Of a stretch of DNA of 12,624 nt, positions 6,047 through 12,624 are shown piece by piece. Origin of the DNA: Synechococcus sp. CO36386bin_37 (lineage in GTDB: Bacteria; Cyanobacteriota; Cyanobacteriia; PCC-6307; Cyanobiaceae); NCBI GenBank assembly GCA_011525445.1, contig WTGE01000265.1, forward strand, positions 1 to 12,624, given 5' to 3'. The translations under genes were made by a program, and so were the position numbers. Within the stretch, counting starts at the first letter, position 1. Every line of letters begins with the position of its first letter. The notes under the pieces were generated by a model that saw only the letters and a list, made by a program, of their open reading frames with translations, searched no databases and was not told where the DNA came from.

Positions 6047-6625
6047 ATGCTGATTGCAAAGTTCAGCTCCATGCATCTGTTCAGCATCATGCGCGCTGTT
6101 CTTTTGCCCTTCATTGCAATTGGATTGAGCCTGCTGCTGGTCGCAAGCCCCGTCTGGTCCGCTAGGGATACCGATAGCTATGACGGCAATATTTTTGCGC
6201 TGTATGCCGGGAATGGATCACTGGTTCCTCCTGCGACAACACTTCGGGATTCCCTTGCGAACAAGCGCACAAGTGTGATCGTTTATTACCTCGACGACAG
6301 CAGCACCAGCAAAGTCTTCGCTCCAGTTGTCTCTGAACTTCAGCGTCTATGGGGTCGTGAAGTGGATTTGATCCCTCTCACGACAGATTCATTGCAGGGT
6401 GAAACAAGGCAAGATCCCGCCGATCCAGCAACCTACTGGCACGGAATGATCCCCCAAGTGGTCGTGATGAATGGAGAGGGCCACGTGCTTTTGGATGAAG
6501 ATGGACAGGTTCCACTCCAGTCGATCAACGCTGCCATCAGTTTGGCTACTGGACTCGAGGCACCCGTCCAGGGCAGCACCACAATGAGTTTCAACGAGCT
6601 CAACACTGAAGTGCTCTCGCGCTGA
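6047..6625 (+). CDS. Lumen-directed thioredoxin-fold protein without CxxC
   Basis: A 192-residue protein with a hydrophobic N-terminal segment (about 16-34) and a plausible cleavage site near PVWSA (35-39), so it is exported or held in the thylakoid membrane facing the lumen. The rest resembles a thioredoxin fold: strand VIVYYLDD (77-84), a helix after it, LIPLTTD (108-114), and MIPQVVVMNGEGHVLLDEDG (134-153) with the expected cis-proline after Ile135. The redox site is replaced by DDSSTSK, with no cysteine anywhere in the protein, so disulfide chemistry is excluded. I believe it belongs to the cyanobacterial family annotated as thylakoid membrane photosystem I accumulation factor; that name is from memory and needs a search. 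ATG 6047 is set by GGAGG at 6037-6041. It follows DUF3685 by 14 bases. Confidence 0.8.
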   Translation: MLIAKFSSMHLFSIMRAVLLPFIAIGLSLLLVASPVWSARDTDSYDGNIFALYAGNGSLVPPATTLRDSLANKRTSVIVYYLDDSSTSKVFAPVVSELQRLWGREVDLIPLTTDSLQGETRQDPADPATYWHGMIPQVVVMNGEGHVLLDEDGQVPLQSINAAISLATGLEAPVQGSTTMSFNELNTEVLSR

Positions 6626-6684
6626 TCTAGACAACGGAACGCTTTACGCTGCTGGCTTGTTTCCGGTCGGTTGACCCTCTTTCC

Positions 6685-7851
6685 ATGTGCACGTTGTTGC
6701 TGATCCTGCTCCTGCTCGGCATCGGTGTGCTGTGGATTGAAGCTCGCCACAGGCTGAGGCCCAGTTCCCCGCTTCAGATGAAGCCAAGTGATTGGACCGT
6801 GAAAGAGCATTCCAAGGGCTTTGTCTTGGAGGGGTGGTTGACCATCAATAACCCTCATCAGCGCATGGAGGTGATGGTTCCAGAAATTGCTGTTGAACCG
6901 AAGTTGATTGGCAGCAAAGACCTCACAGGGATTGTTGTCGAAACCAAAGTGACCCCTCACCATCCCGATGAGCCTTCTCGTGCTGATGGGTATTGGGCTG
7001 CCTACATCGTGAAGGGACGAAAGAGCACTCAGGCTCAGGTCTGCATTTCAGTTCTGGATCCAAACCGGGTGGACACCCTTCAGCGGGTCGACAGTGTTTG
7101 GGTTGATATCCAATGGGTGAATTACGGACCCTTTGGGCGGTTACAGCGTCGACAGGGAATGGTTGTTCCAACGCAGCGGCCGGAGCCTCTTCAAGGGAAT
7201 GACGCTGCATTTCGTCCTGGGGAAGGCTGTGCAGTTCTTCCGATCAAAACTCACCTTCTTGGTCCGCTGGATGACACCATTGATGTGTTGAACCATTACT
7301 CGGCTGGGGTGCTGCAGCCAGGAGATGTCTTAACCATTGGGGAAACACCGGTTGCCGTGATTCAGGGCCGCTATGCCCACCCCGCAACCGTTCAGCCCAG
7401 CTGGATTTCTCGCCTGCTCTGCCGCGCCTTTCACCCCACGAGCAGTCTCGCTACAGCCTGTGGTCTGCAAACGCTGATCGACCAGGTGGGACCGACACGT
7501 GTGATCCTGGCCTGGACTGTGGGCTTTGTCTTGAAGCTGGTTGGTCAAACAGGTTGGTTTTATCGACTTGCAGGAGATCAAGCTCGACTAATCGATGACA
7601 TCACGGGCACGACACCTCCGTATGACCAAACCATCGTGCTTGGACCTCAGTCTCCTGAAAAGGTCTGCAACGCGGCAGCCGAAACCCTTGGAGTGTCTGT
7701 TGCCATTGTCGATGTCAATGATCTTGGTCGGGTCAAAGTTCTGGCTTCAAGCCGTGGCTGCGATGAAGCGCTGCTCCACCGTGCGCTCAAGCCAAATCCT
7801 GCGGGCAATGCCAATGAGCGGACTCCTCTCGTCCTGGTTCGACCGACTTGA
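6685..7851 (+). CDS. Membrane-anchored protein with CofE-like (F420-0:gamma-glutamyl ligase) domain
   Basis: A 388-residue protein with one N-terminal membrane segment (residues 3-18). A beta-rich domain of about 35-165 containing LEGWLTINNPHQRMEV recalls LEA14/WHy-type domains. A C-terminal domain of about 185-388 resembles CofE: PIKTHLLGPLDDTIDVL (186-201), LQPGDVLTIGETPVAVIQGR (210-229), a central TRVILAW, and VSVAIVDVNDLGRVKVLAS (337-355). CofE adds glutamate to coenzyme F420-0, but F420 is not a known cofactor of marine Synechococcus, so the substrate is probably different. I see this family named F420-0:gamma-glutamyl ligase in cyanobacteria only by similarity. ATG 6685 starts right at the membrane anchor, with no Shine-Dalgarno sequence. 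The 59-base gap upstream may hold a promoter, though none is clear. Confidence 0.75.
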   Translation: MCTLLLILLLLGIGVLWIEARHRLRPSSPLQMKPSDWTVKEHSKGFVLEGWLTINNPHQRMEVMVPEIAVEPKLIGSKDLTGIVVETKVTPHHPDEPSRADGYWAAYIVKGRKSTQAQVCISVLDPNRVDTLQRVDSVWVDIQWVNYGPFGRLQRRQGMVVPTQRPEPLQGNDAAFRPGEGCAVLPIKTHLLGPLDDTIDVLNHYSAGVLQPGDVLTIGETPVAVIQGRYAHPATVQPSWISRLLCRAFHPTSSLATACGLQTLIDQVGPTRVILAWTVGFVLKLVGQTGWFYRLAGDQARLIDDITGTTPPYDQTIVLGPQSPEKVCNAAAETLGVSVAIVDVNDLGRVKVLASSRGCDEALLHRALKPNPAGNANERTPLVLVRPT

Positions 7852-7892
7852 ATCCTCAATGGACCGGTTCGAGCGATACATTGAATATCGAT

Positions 7893-7898
7893 AGAGGA
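7893..7898 (+). promoter_or_regulatory. Ribosome-binding site deciding the start at 7905
   Basis: AGAGGA, six bases before GTG 7905. This supports starting the GNAT-like gene there rather than at TTG 7848, which would overlap the previous stop by four bases but has no such site. Confidence 0.65.
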
Positions 7899-7904
7899 CG
7901 AGGT

Positions 7905-8933
7905 GTGGCTCAAGCATCCCGCAGCTCTTTCTGGGTGGAATCTCTCAAAGCAGCCCATTTGCGAATGCTGTTCGCATCGGCTGCGAGCAGTTCAAGCAAC
8001 CAATGGACTGACCAACCTCAGGCCCTGTGTGTTCAAACCTGGCTTCTCCAGAATCTAAGAGTTTTGTTGGCTCTGGAATCGGAAGCTATCAGATCAAATC
8101 GTCTCCTTTCTCTCGTCGTTTTACGGTCCTTGAATCGACGCCGCAGTTGTTGGCAGCTGGAATTAGAAGAACGTCAACCATCATCTGATGTCAGTCGACA
8201 GTCAGTGATTCGTGAATTGCTCCATCAGGCTCTAACTGATGGGGTCGCCCGATCCCAGAGTTGGTTGATTCAATGCGATATCAATGATCAAGACCAACTC
8301 GAATTATCACGAGAACTTGGATTTCAACCCCTGAAACGTTTTCAGGTGTGGTCTAAGGATATGACCTCAGCACAAATCAACATTGATTCGGAACTGCCGA
8401 ATGGCTATCGATGGAGTGAACTCGACAACAGCACCGCCAGACAGCTTCTTGCGCTCGAACAAGCCAGTTGTTCGACTCATCATCGGTACATTCTGGATCG
8501 CCAGTGGCGGGATCTCGTCGATCAACGATCCAGTGGTTGCGGTCTTTTGGAATGGATTGATGGCGATCAAACACAAGTTCTTGCAGGACTCGTGGCCAGA
8601 CCTTCCGGCTTTGCCCGACCCAAGCTTGAACTTCTCCGAGGTCTGGCTTGGGATGATCGCTTGAGCCATGTTTTGCCACAGGCTCTGGGACGTTTGACTC
8701 GGGTTCTACCCGCTGCTGAGCTCCTGATTGATGGGGACGATGAGAGGCTTCAATCCATCGTTCAGCGTTGCGGTTTTCAGTCGCATCAAACCCAGCTTGT
8801 CCTGGGCAGGAGCCTCTGGCGCAAACTCGGAAATCAAGAACTCAGCGGGATTCGTCCACTGGAATCCATGCTGGGCCGTCTTCAGCCCCAGCAGCCTCCT
8901 TTGCCAACGCCAACATTGCGCCGAGGTCGCTGA
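7905..8933 (+). CDS. Tandem GNAT-like N-acetyltransferase-family protein
   Basis: A 342-residue soluble protein whose two halves each resemble a GNAT fold. The first (about 68-150) has LLSLVVLRSL, a long helix, SWLIQCDINDQDQLELSRELGFQPLKRFQVW. The second (about 224-305) has VLAGLVAR, LELLRGLA, VLPQALGRL, AELLIDGDDERLQSIVQRCGFQSHQTQLVLG. Both end with the typical late GNAT pattern in which an acidic residue and a helix precede a GF strand. The acetyl-CoA loop Q/R-x-x-G-x-G/A is not evident in either half, so binding may be altered or lost. I prefer GTG 7905, backed by AGAGGA. The 19 extra residues from TTG 7848 look like intergenic sequence. The gene stops one base before the ruvX start, so the two are probably co-translated. 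The substrate is unknown. Confidence 0.7.
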   Translation: MAQASRSSFWVESLKAAHLRMLFASAASSSSNQWTDQPQALCVQTWLLQNLRVLLALESEAIRSNRLLSLVVLRSLNRRRSCWQLELEERQPSSDVSRQSVIRELLHQALTDGVARSQSWLIQCDINDQDQLELSRELGFQPLKRFQVWSKDMTSAQINIDSELPNGYRWSELDNSTARQLLALEQASCSTHHRYILDRQWRDLVDQRSSGCGLLEWIDGDQTQVLAGLVARPSGFARPKLELLRGLAWDDRLSHVLPQALGRLTRVLPAAELLIDGDDERLQSIVQRCGFQSHQTQLVLGRSLWRKLGNQELSGIRPLESMLGRLQPQQPPLPTPTLRRGR

Positions 8934-8934
8934 T

Positions 8935-9411
8935 GTGAAACCCGTCCCTCGTTCCATGTTGAGTTTGGATGTGGGGCGTAAGCGCATTGGATTGGCGGGT
9001 TGTGATGCGCTGTGTATCACTGTGAATCCGATCCCTGCATTGGTGCGTCGTTCGTTTCAGCAAGACCTGATGCATTTCGATCAGGTTTGTCAAACCCGTG
9101 GTGTGAAAGGTCTTGTTGTTGGCCTGCCTCTTGATGAAGCTGGGCAAGTCACGAAGCAAGCCATTTTTTGTCAACGGTATGGGCATCGCCTAGCGCTCGC
9201 CTTGGGGTTGCCCCTGGCACTGGTCAACGAACACAGCAGCAGCTGGGCCGCGGCAGAACAGCACGGCTTGCAGGGTGATCGTAGCGGCAGACTTGATAGT
9301 GTCGTTGCAGCCATGCTCCTTGAGCAATGGATGGCTGAAGGACCAGAGCCTGAACCGGTCAAGATGGCGACCCTGTTGCCAAGCAGGACAGGCATCGATG
9401 AAGGATCCTGA
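8935..9411 (+). CDS. ruvX: RuvX/YqgF, putative pre-16S rRNA nuclease / Holliday junction resolvase-like
   Basis: A 158-residue RNase H-like nuclease of the YqgF family, which is involved in final 5' trimming of 16S rRNA and is structurally related to Holliday-junction resolvases. The first strand SLDVGRKRIGLA (10-21) carries catalytic Asp12. VVGLPLDEAG (61-70) is the usual second block. LALVNEHSSSWAAAE (94-108) replaces the common DERLTT-type block but keeps Glu99. RLDSVVAAMLLEQW (119-132) supplies Asp121. GTG 8935 follows the previous TGA after one base, and ATG 8956 would give 151 residues, beginning MLSLDVG; both fit the family length. A much longer upstream reading in this frame lies wholly inside the GNAT gene and is not credible. 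A proline- and acid-rich tail after residue 134 is not part of the core fold. Confidence 0.9.
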   Translation: MKPVPRSMLSLDVGRKRIGLAGCDALCITVNPIPALVRRSFQQDLMHFDQVCQTRGVKGLVVGLPLDEAGQVTKQAIFCQRYGHRLALALGLPLALVNEHSSSWAAAEQHGLQGDRSGRLDSVVAAMLLEQWMAEGPEPEPVKMATLLPSRTGIDEGS

Positions 9412-9427
9412 ACCAACTGATTCGTGA

Positions 9428-9973
9428 ATGATGAGTTCCAGCGGTCCTAATCACAGCGGTGAGGTGCCAACCCTGCTGGTTAGAAACAGTGAGGGGAGAG
9501 ATCTTCTCTGTTTTCTTGAGCAGTTGATTCCTCTCGACGGACTTGATTACGCCCTACTGACGCCCGTAGACACCCCTGTCTGCCTTTTCAAGTTGAACGA
9601 TGGAGATGAGCCTGAGCTCATCGACAGCATCACCACCACTGAACCGATCCTCTCGGTTGCTGATGTGGTGCTTCAGGAACATGACCTGACCCTTGTGCGT
9701 TCTGCGGTCACGCTCACAGTGAATGGTGAGCTCGATGAGCCTGATCCAGAAGATCTTGATGAAGAGGACGTTGGTGACGATGAATCCGAAACCTATGAAT
9801 TGCTGGTGAGTTTCCTGGTTGATGAGCAGGAATATGGTCTCTATATCCCTCTGGATCCCTTCTTTGTTGTCGCCCGTATGGATGACGGTGCTGCGGTGTT
9901 GGTGGAAGGAGACGAATTCGATCTGATCCAGCCGCGGATCGAGGCTGAGCTGGACGAACGTGAGCTGTCGTAG
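9428..9973 (+). CDS. DUF3727 family protein
   Basis: A 181-residue acidic soluble protein of a family found in cyanobacteria and plastid-bearing plants; function unknown. Two similar segments are visible: GRDLLCFLEQ ... YALLTPVDTPVCLFKL (23-56) and ETYELLVSFL ... YGLYIPLDPFFVVARM (121-151). Both read like the YrzB/DUF1292 pattern, in which a strand is followed by Y-x-L-x-x-P-x-D. They are separated by a very acidic stretch (about 101-122, mostly Asp and Glu). ATG 9428 is followed directly by a second ATG at 9431; either could serve. No Shine-Dalgarno sequence is visible. It starts 16 bases after ruvX, and its TAG stop overlaps the yqeG GTG by one base, implying coupled translation. No membrane segment or signal peptide is present. 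Confidence 0.85.
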   Translation: MMSSSGPNHSGEVPTLLVRNSEGRDLLCFLEQLIPLDGLDYALLTPVDTPVCLFKLNDGDEPELIDSITTTEPILSVADVVLQEHDLTLVRSAVTLTVNGELDEPDPEDLDEEDVGDDESETYELLVSFLVDEQEYGLYIPLDPFFVVARMDDGAAVLVEGDEFDLIQPRIEAELDERELS

Positions 9974-10485
9974 TGATGCTTCGAACCTGGCTACGACCGG
10001 ATTGGGATCCAGGTTTAACAGTGGCCCATCTTCCTATCGAACCCCTTTTGGGAAGGGGGATCAAGGCATTGTTGCTCGATGTCGATCGGACGCTCCTTCC
10101 CGGACGCGATGTGGAATTACCGCCTTTGGTCCTCCATTGGGCGCAATCCGCTCGACGCCACACCCATCTGCACTTGATCAGTAACAATCCGTCTCGGAAG
10201 CGGATCGGAGCAGTCGCTGACCAGCTTGGGATTGGATTCACGAGCTCAGCGGCGAAGCCCCGCCGTGGCGCTATCAAGAGGGTCATTCAGACCCTTGATT
10301 TTCAGCCTCAACAGATTGCGATGGTTGGTGATCGAGTTTTCACAGATGTTCTTGCTGGAAACCGGCTTGGGCTTTATACCGTTCTCGTTCGGCCCTTGAG
10401 TGCCGACGGCACGCCCTGTCGACATGACCGTGTCCAAGTTCTTGAGCGAAAACTGGCTCGCTGGTTGGGAGCATGCCATCTATGA
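9973..10485 (+). CDS. yqeG: YqeG-family HAD phosphatase (Gep4/PGPP1-like)
   Basis: A 170-residue HAD-superfamily subfamily IIIA phosphatase. All HAD motifs are visible: LLLDVDRTLLP (33-43) with Asp36 and Asp38, SNNPSRKR (70-77), Lys95 in AAKPRRGAI, and MVGDRVFTDVLAGN (117-130) with Asp120 and Asp125. The YqeG/Gep4 family includes yeast Gep4 and Arabidopsis chloroplast PGPP1, which dephosphorylate phosphatidylglycerophosphate to phosphatidylglycerol; that activity is a reasonable inference here, not a demonstrated one. The N-terminus RPDWDPGLTVAHLPIEPLLGRGIK is the typical Gep4-like lead-in. GTG 9973 shares its first base with the preceding TAG; ATG 9976 is an equally plausible start. The 3' end overlaps the proB start by four bases (ATGA). 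Confidence 0.88.
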   Translation: MMLRTWLRPDWDPGLTVAHLPIEPLLGRGIKALLLDVDRTLLPGRDVELPPLVLHWAQSARRHTHLHLISNNPSRKRIGAVADQLGIGFTSSAAKPRRGAIKRVIQTLDFQPQQIAMVGDRVFTDVLAGNRLGLYTVLVRPLSADGTPCRHDRVQVLERKLARWLGACHL

Positions 10486-11597
10486 GCCTGCGAGTGGTCA
10501 AGGTGGGAACCAGCTTGCTGCGCAGTACAAAAGATTGCAGCACTGCTGATGCGATTTCAGGCTTGTGTCGGCCTCTCGCTCAGTCTTTGCTGAAGGGCGA
10601 TCGCATTGTTCTGGTCACCAGTGGAGCTGTTGGACTCGGATGTCAGCGACTTGGTCTGAAGCGAAGGCCTTCCGCAGTAACCGGTCTCCAGGCTGCTGCC
10701 GCGATCGGTCAGGGGCACCTCATGGGTTTGTATGAGGAAGCGATGGCTGCCTACGATATTCCAGTTGCTCAGGTGCTTCTCACGCGATCAGACCTGGCCG
10801 ATCGACGCAGCTACACCAACGCATCAGCGACTCTTCATCAATTGATCGAGTGGAAGGTTCTTCCCGTCGTCAACGAAAATGACACAGTCTCTTCTGCTGA
10901 GTTGCGTTTCGGCGATAACGACACGCTATCAGCGCTTGTCGCTGCAGCGATCCATGCTGATGAACTGATGCTTTTGACCGATATTGATCGGCTTTATTCA
11001 GCTGATCCCCGTAACGACGCCTCGGCGCGTCCGATTTCAGATGTGCATCACCCATCGGAACTTCAGGCTCTCGAACGAGGTGCTGGTGACGGAGGCCGTT
11101 GGGGGACTGGAGGAATGACCACCAAGCTCGCTGCTGCTCGGATTGCCACAGCAAGTGGAATCACCGTTCATTTGGCGGACGGTCGTGATCAGGGAATGTT
11201 GGGGCGGATGTTGGCTGGTGGTCGCGGCGGCACGGTGTTCCATCCCCACCCTGAACCCCTTGGTCAGCGAAAAAGTTGGCTGGCCCATGCCTTGCAACCC
11301 ATCGGCAGCTTGCAAATCGATCCAGGAGCATGCGAGGCGCTGAAAAGCAAAGGTGCCTCCTTGCTGCTGGTGGGCATTACTGACCTCTCTGGGGATTTCA
11401 AGGTCAACCAATCGGTGTCGATTGTGGATCACGAAGGGACCGAGGTGGCGCGAGGATTGAGTTCCTACAGCAGCGAGACGCTACGTAGCCTGTTGAGTGA
11501 CCCAAGGGCGATCGATCGAGACGGGCGGTCTCCGGTGGTTATTCATCGCGACGTGCTTGTGCTCAGCGCGCCTACGATCCGCCAACCAGACCTCTGA
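10482..11597 (+). CDS. proB: ProB, glutamate 5-kinase with C-terminal PUA domain
   Basis: This 371-residue cytoplasmic enzyme phosphorylates L-glutamate to gamma-glutamyl phosphate using ATP, the first committed step of proline synthesis and the usual point of proline feedback. The amino-acid kinase domain (1 to about 255) shows [10 protein letters not shown] (4-13), TSGAVGLG (47-54), NENDTVS (131-137), [11 protein letters not shown] (144-154), [13 protein letters not shown] (164-176) and [12 protein letters not shown] (208-219). The PUA domain (about 275-350) begins with [13 protein letters not shown]. Length and order are standard. I chose ATG 10482 because it overlaps the yqeG stop as ATGA. 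ATG 10473 would add three residues and cannot be excluded. proA is not in the window. lpxD follows after four bases, so the two unrelated pathways share a transcript. Confidence 0.96.
   Translation: MSLRVVKVGTSLLRSTKDCSTADAISGLCRPLAQSLLKGDRIVLVTSGAVGLGCQRLGLKRRPSAVTGLQAAAAIGQGHLMGLYEEAMAAYDIPVAQVLLTRSDLADRRSYTNASATLHQLIEWKVLPVVNENDTVSSAELRFGDNDTLSALVAAAIHADELMLLTDIDRLYSADPRNDASARPISDVHHPSELQALERGAGDGGRWGTGGMTTKLAAARIATASGITVHLADGRDQGMLGRMLAGGRGGTVFHPHPEPLGQRKSWLAHALQPIGSLQIDPGACEALKSKGASLLLVGITDLSGDFKVNQSVSIVDHEGTEVARGLSSYSSETLRSLLSDPRAIDRDGRSPVVIHRDVLVLSAPTIRQPDL
10597..10604. repeat. HIP1 octamer
   Basis: A second GCGATCGC in the window, inside proB. These two are the only copies I found, far sparser than in HIP1-rich freshwater cyanobacteria and in keeping with a marine lineage. 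Confidence 0.6.
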
Positions 11598-11601
11598 ATC
11601 C

Positions 11602-12624
11602 ATGCGTTTCAGCCAGTTAATCGCTGTTCTTCAGGATGGAGAGGCCGGCCTGCTGGAGCATCAGCTCGGCAGTGATCCTGAGCTACGTGGTGCTGCTTCA
11701 CTGGAGAGAGCCGATGCCAATCAACTCAGTTTTCTCGAAAAGGGAAATGCACTGATTCAGAGCTTGGAAACCAGTCAAGTGGGAGCCGTCTTGATTCCAG
11801 ATCAGGATGATCTCAAAACCATTTCGGCTCAGCGCGGTCTCGCTGTGGCTGTGTTGCGTGATCCTCGTTTGGCATTTGCCGAAGCTCTAGATGCCTTGCA
11901 TCCAGCGGCCACAGCGCAAGCCACGATCCATCCTTCTGCCGTGATTGGCGACAGGGTGCAGATTGATGCAGGCGTCTTCATCGGCCCTCACGTTTGTATC
12001 GGTGATGACACGCGTATTGGTGCCAACTGCACCATTCACGCTGGTGTGGTGATTTATGGCGACGTGAGAGTCGGGCAAAGCTGTGAGCTTCATGCCAACG
12101 CCGTGCTGCATCCCGGTGTCCGTGTTGATGACCATTGCGTTGTGCATTCCAATGCCGTGGTGGGCTCAGAGGGATTTGGATTTGTACCCACTGCCAAGGG
12201 GTGGCGGAAAATGCCCCAAACCGGGTTGGTGGTTCTTGAGAAGGGCGTCGAGGTGGGCTGCAACAGCACAATTGATCGCCCCTCCGTTGGTGAAACTCGA
12301 ATTGGTGCTGGAACCAAAATTGACAACCTCGTTCAAATTGGCCACGGCGTTGTGACCGGCCAGGGTTGTGCACTGGCCTCCCAGGTGGGAATTGCAGGGG
12401 GTGCTCGCCTTGGTAATGGTGTGATCTTGGCTGGACAGGTTGGTGTGGCCAACAGGGCCGTGATTGGTGATCGGGCGATTGCCAGTTCAAAGAGCGGCAT
12501 TCATGGCGAAGTGGAGGCTGGAGAAGTGGTGAGTGGCTATCCGGCGATTCCCAACCGACTCTGGCTGCGATGCTCTGCCGCGTTCAGTAAATTCCCTGAA
12601 ATGGCGAAACAGTTGCGCGAAGTG
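11602..12624 (+). CDS. lpxD: LpxD, UDP-3-O-acylglucosamine N-acyltransferase (3' end cut by window)
   Basis: An open frame of 341 codons that runs off the window without a stop. LpxD is normally about 340-350 residues, so only a little is missing. It adds a 3-hydroxyacyl chain from acyl carrier protein to the 2-amino group of UDP-3-O-acylglucosamine, the third step of lipid A synthesis. The N-terminal nucleotide-binding domain (1 to about 100) includes [15 protein letters not shown] and [10 protein letters not shown]. Left-handed beta-helix hexapeptide repeats fill about 105-315 (such as [20 protein letters not shown]). [13 protein letters not shown] (184-196) and [11 protein letters not shown] (240-250) are hallmark blocks, with His248 at the catalytic base position. 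ATG 11602 lies four bases after proB, without a Shine-Dalgarno sequence, so translation is likely coupled. lpxA, lpxB and lpxC are not in the window. Confidence 0.95.
   Translation, partial: MRFSQLIAVLQDGEAGLLEHQLGSDPELRGAASLERADANQLSFLEKGNALIQSLETSQVGAVLIPDQDDLKTISAQRGLAVAVLRDPRLAFAEALDALHPAATAQATIHPSAVIGDRVQIDAGVFIGPHVCIGDDTRIGANCTIHAGVVIYGDVRVGQSCELHANAVLHPGVRVDDHCVVHSNAVVGSEGFGFVPTAKGWRKMPQTGLVVLEKGVEVGCNSTIDRPSVGETRIGAGTKIDNLVQIGHGVVTGQGCALASQVGIAGGARLGNGVILAGQVGVANRAVIGDRAIASSKSGIHGEVEAGEVVSGYPAIPNRLWLRCSAAFSKFPEMAKQLREV

Noticed and set aside
6635..6672. Possible hairpin between the thioredoxin-like and CofE-like genes (CGGAA ... TTCCG)
   Set aside because: The arms are five bases with a long loop and no following T-run, so it does not qualify as a terminator.
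7874..7890. CGATA-N7-TATCG inverted repeat before the GNAT-like gene
   Set aside because: The arms are short and AT-balanced and easily occur by chance. No promoter or terminator context supports it.
7848..7904. TTG start of the GNAT-like gene overlapping the preceding stop (TTGA)
   Set aside because: No ribosome-binding sequence was seen, and the 19 added residues look non-coding. GTG 7905 has AGAGGA six bases upstream. The alternative is not fully excluded.
8728..8934. 69-residue N-terminal extension of RuvX
   Set aside because: It overlaps the GNAT-like coding region in another frame, and the family begins at the SLDVG strand just after GTG 8935.
11978..12490. 170-codon minus-strand frame inside lpxD
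   Set aside because: It is antisense to well-conserved LpxD hexapeptide repeats, and its His/Arg/Gln/Pro-rich content is typical of a shadow frame.

Overview
The window looks like chromosomal core DNA of a marine picocyanobacterium, probably Synechococcus-like. The evidence is gene content and order: a Ycf55/DUF3685 protein, a DUF3727 protein, a YqeG-type HAD phosphatase beside proB and lpxD, a CSP41-like atypical SDR, a cyanobacterial FurC/PerR-type regulator and a lumen-directed thioredoxin-fold protein. Genes are very tightly packed. I see no rRNA, tRNA, insertion sequence, CRISPR array or phage gene, and no gene-free stretch longer than about 110 bases.

Left part (1-3002), mixed strands: the 3' end of a repeat-built protein (plus) meets a two-CBS-domain protein (minus), and their stop codons overlap in a shared TTAA. 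The CBS gene diverges from a PgsA-like CDP-alcohol phosphatidyltransferase (plus), which overlaps tail-to-tail by 32 bases with a CSP41-like SDR gene (minus). The SDR gene diverges from hisA across a 107-base spacer.

Right part (3003-12624), all plus strand: hisA, a FurC/PerR-type regulator, DUF3685/Ycf55, a thylakoid thioredoxin-like protein, a membrane-anchored CofE-like protein, a tandem GNAT-like protein, ruvX/yqgF, DUF3727, yqeG, proB and lpxD (cut by the window end near its 3' end). From the GNAT-like gene onward the junctions are gaps of 1, 16 and 4 bases or overlaps of 1 and 4 bases, which suggests one transcript with coupled translation.

Functional themes are photosynthetic membrane upkeep (PgsA-like and YqeG, which could be successive steps of phosphatidylglycerol synthesis; the thioredoxin-like protein; DUF3685), amino-acid synthesis (HisA, ProB), outer-membrane lipid A (LpxD), RNA/DNA maintenance (RuvX, CSP41-like) and peroxide/metal response (PerR type). 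I found no evidence of a wholly new defence or mobile system. The points most worth following are the poorly understood conserved proteins: the CofE-like domain in a lineage not known for F420, the pseudo-receiver on DUF3685, the tandem degenerate GNAT, the A-B-A-B repeat protein, and the missing canonical start of the PgsA-like gene.
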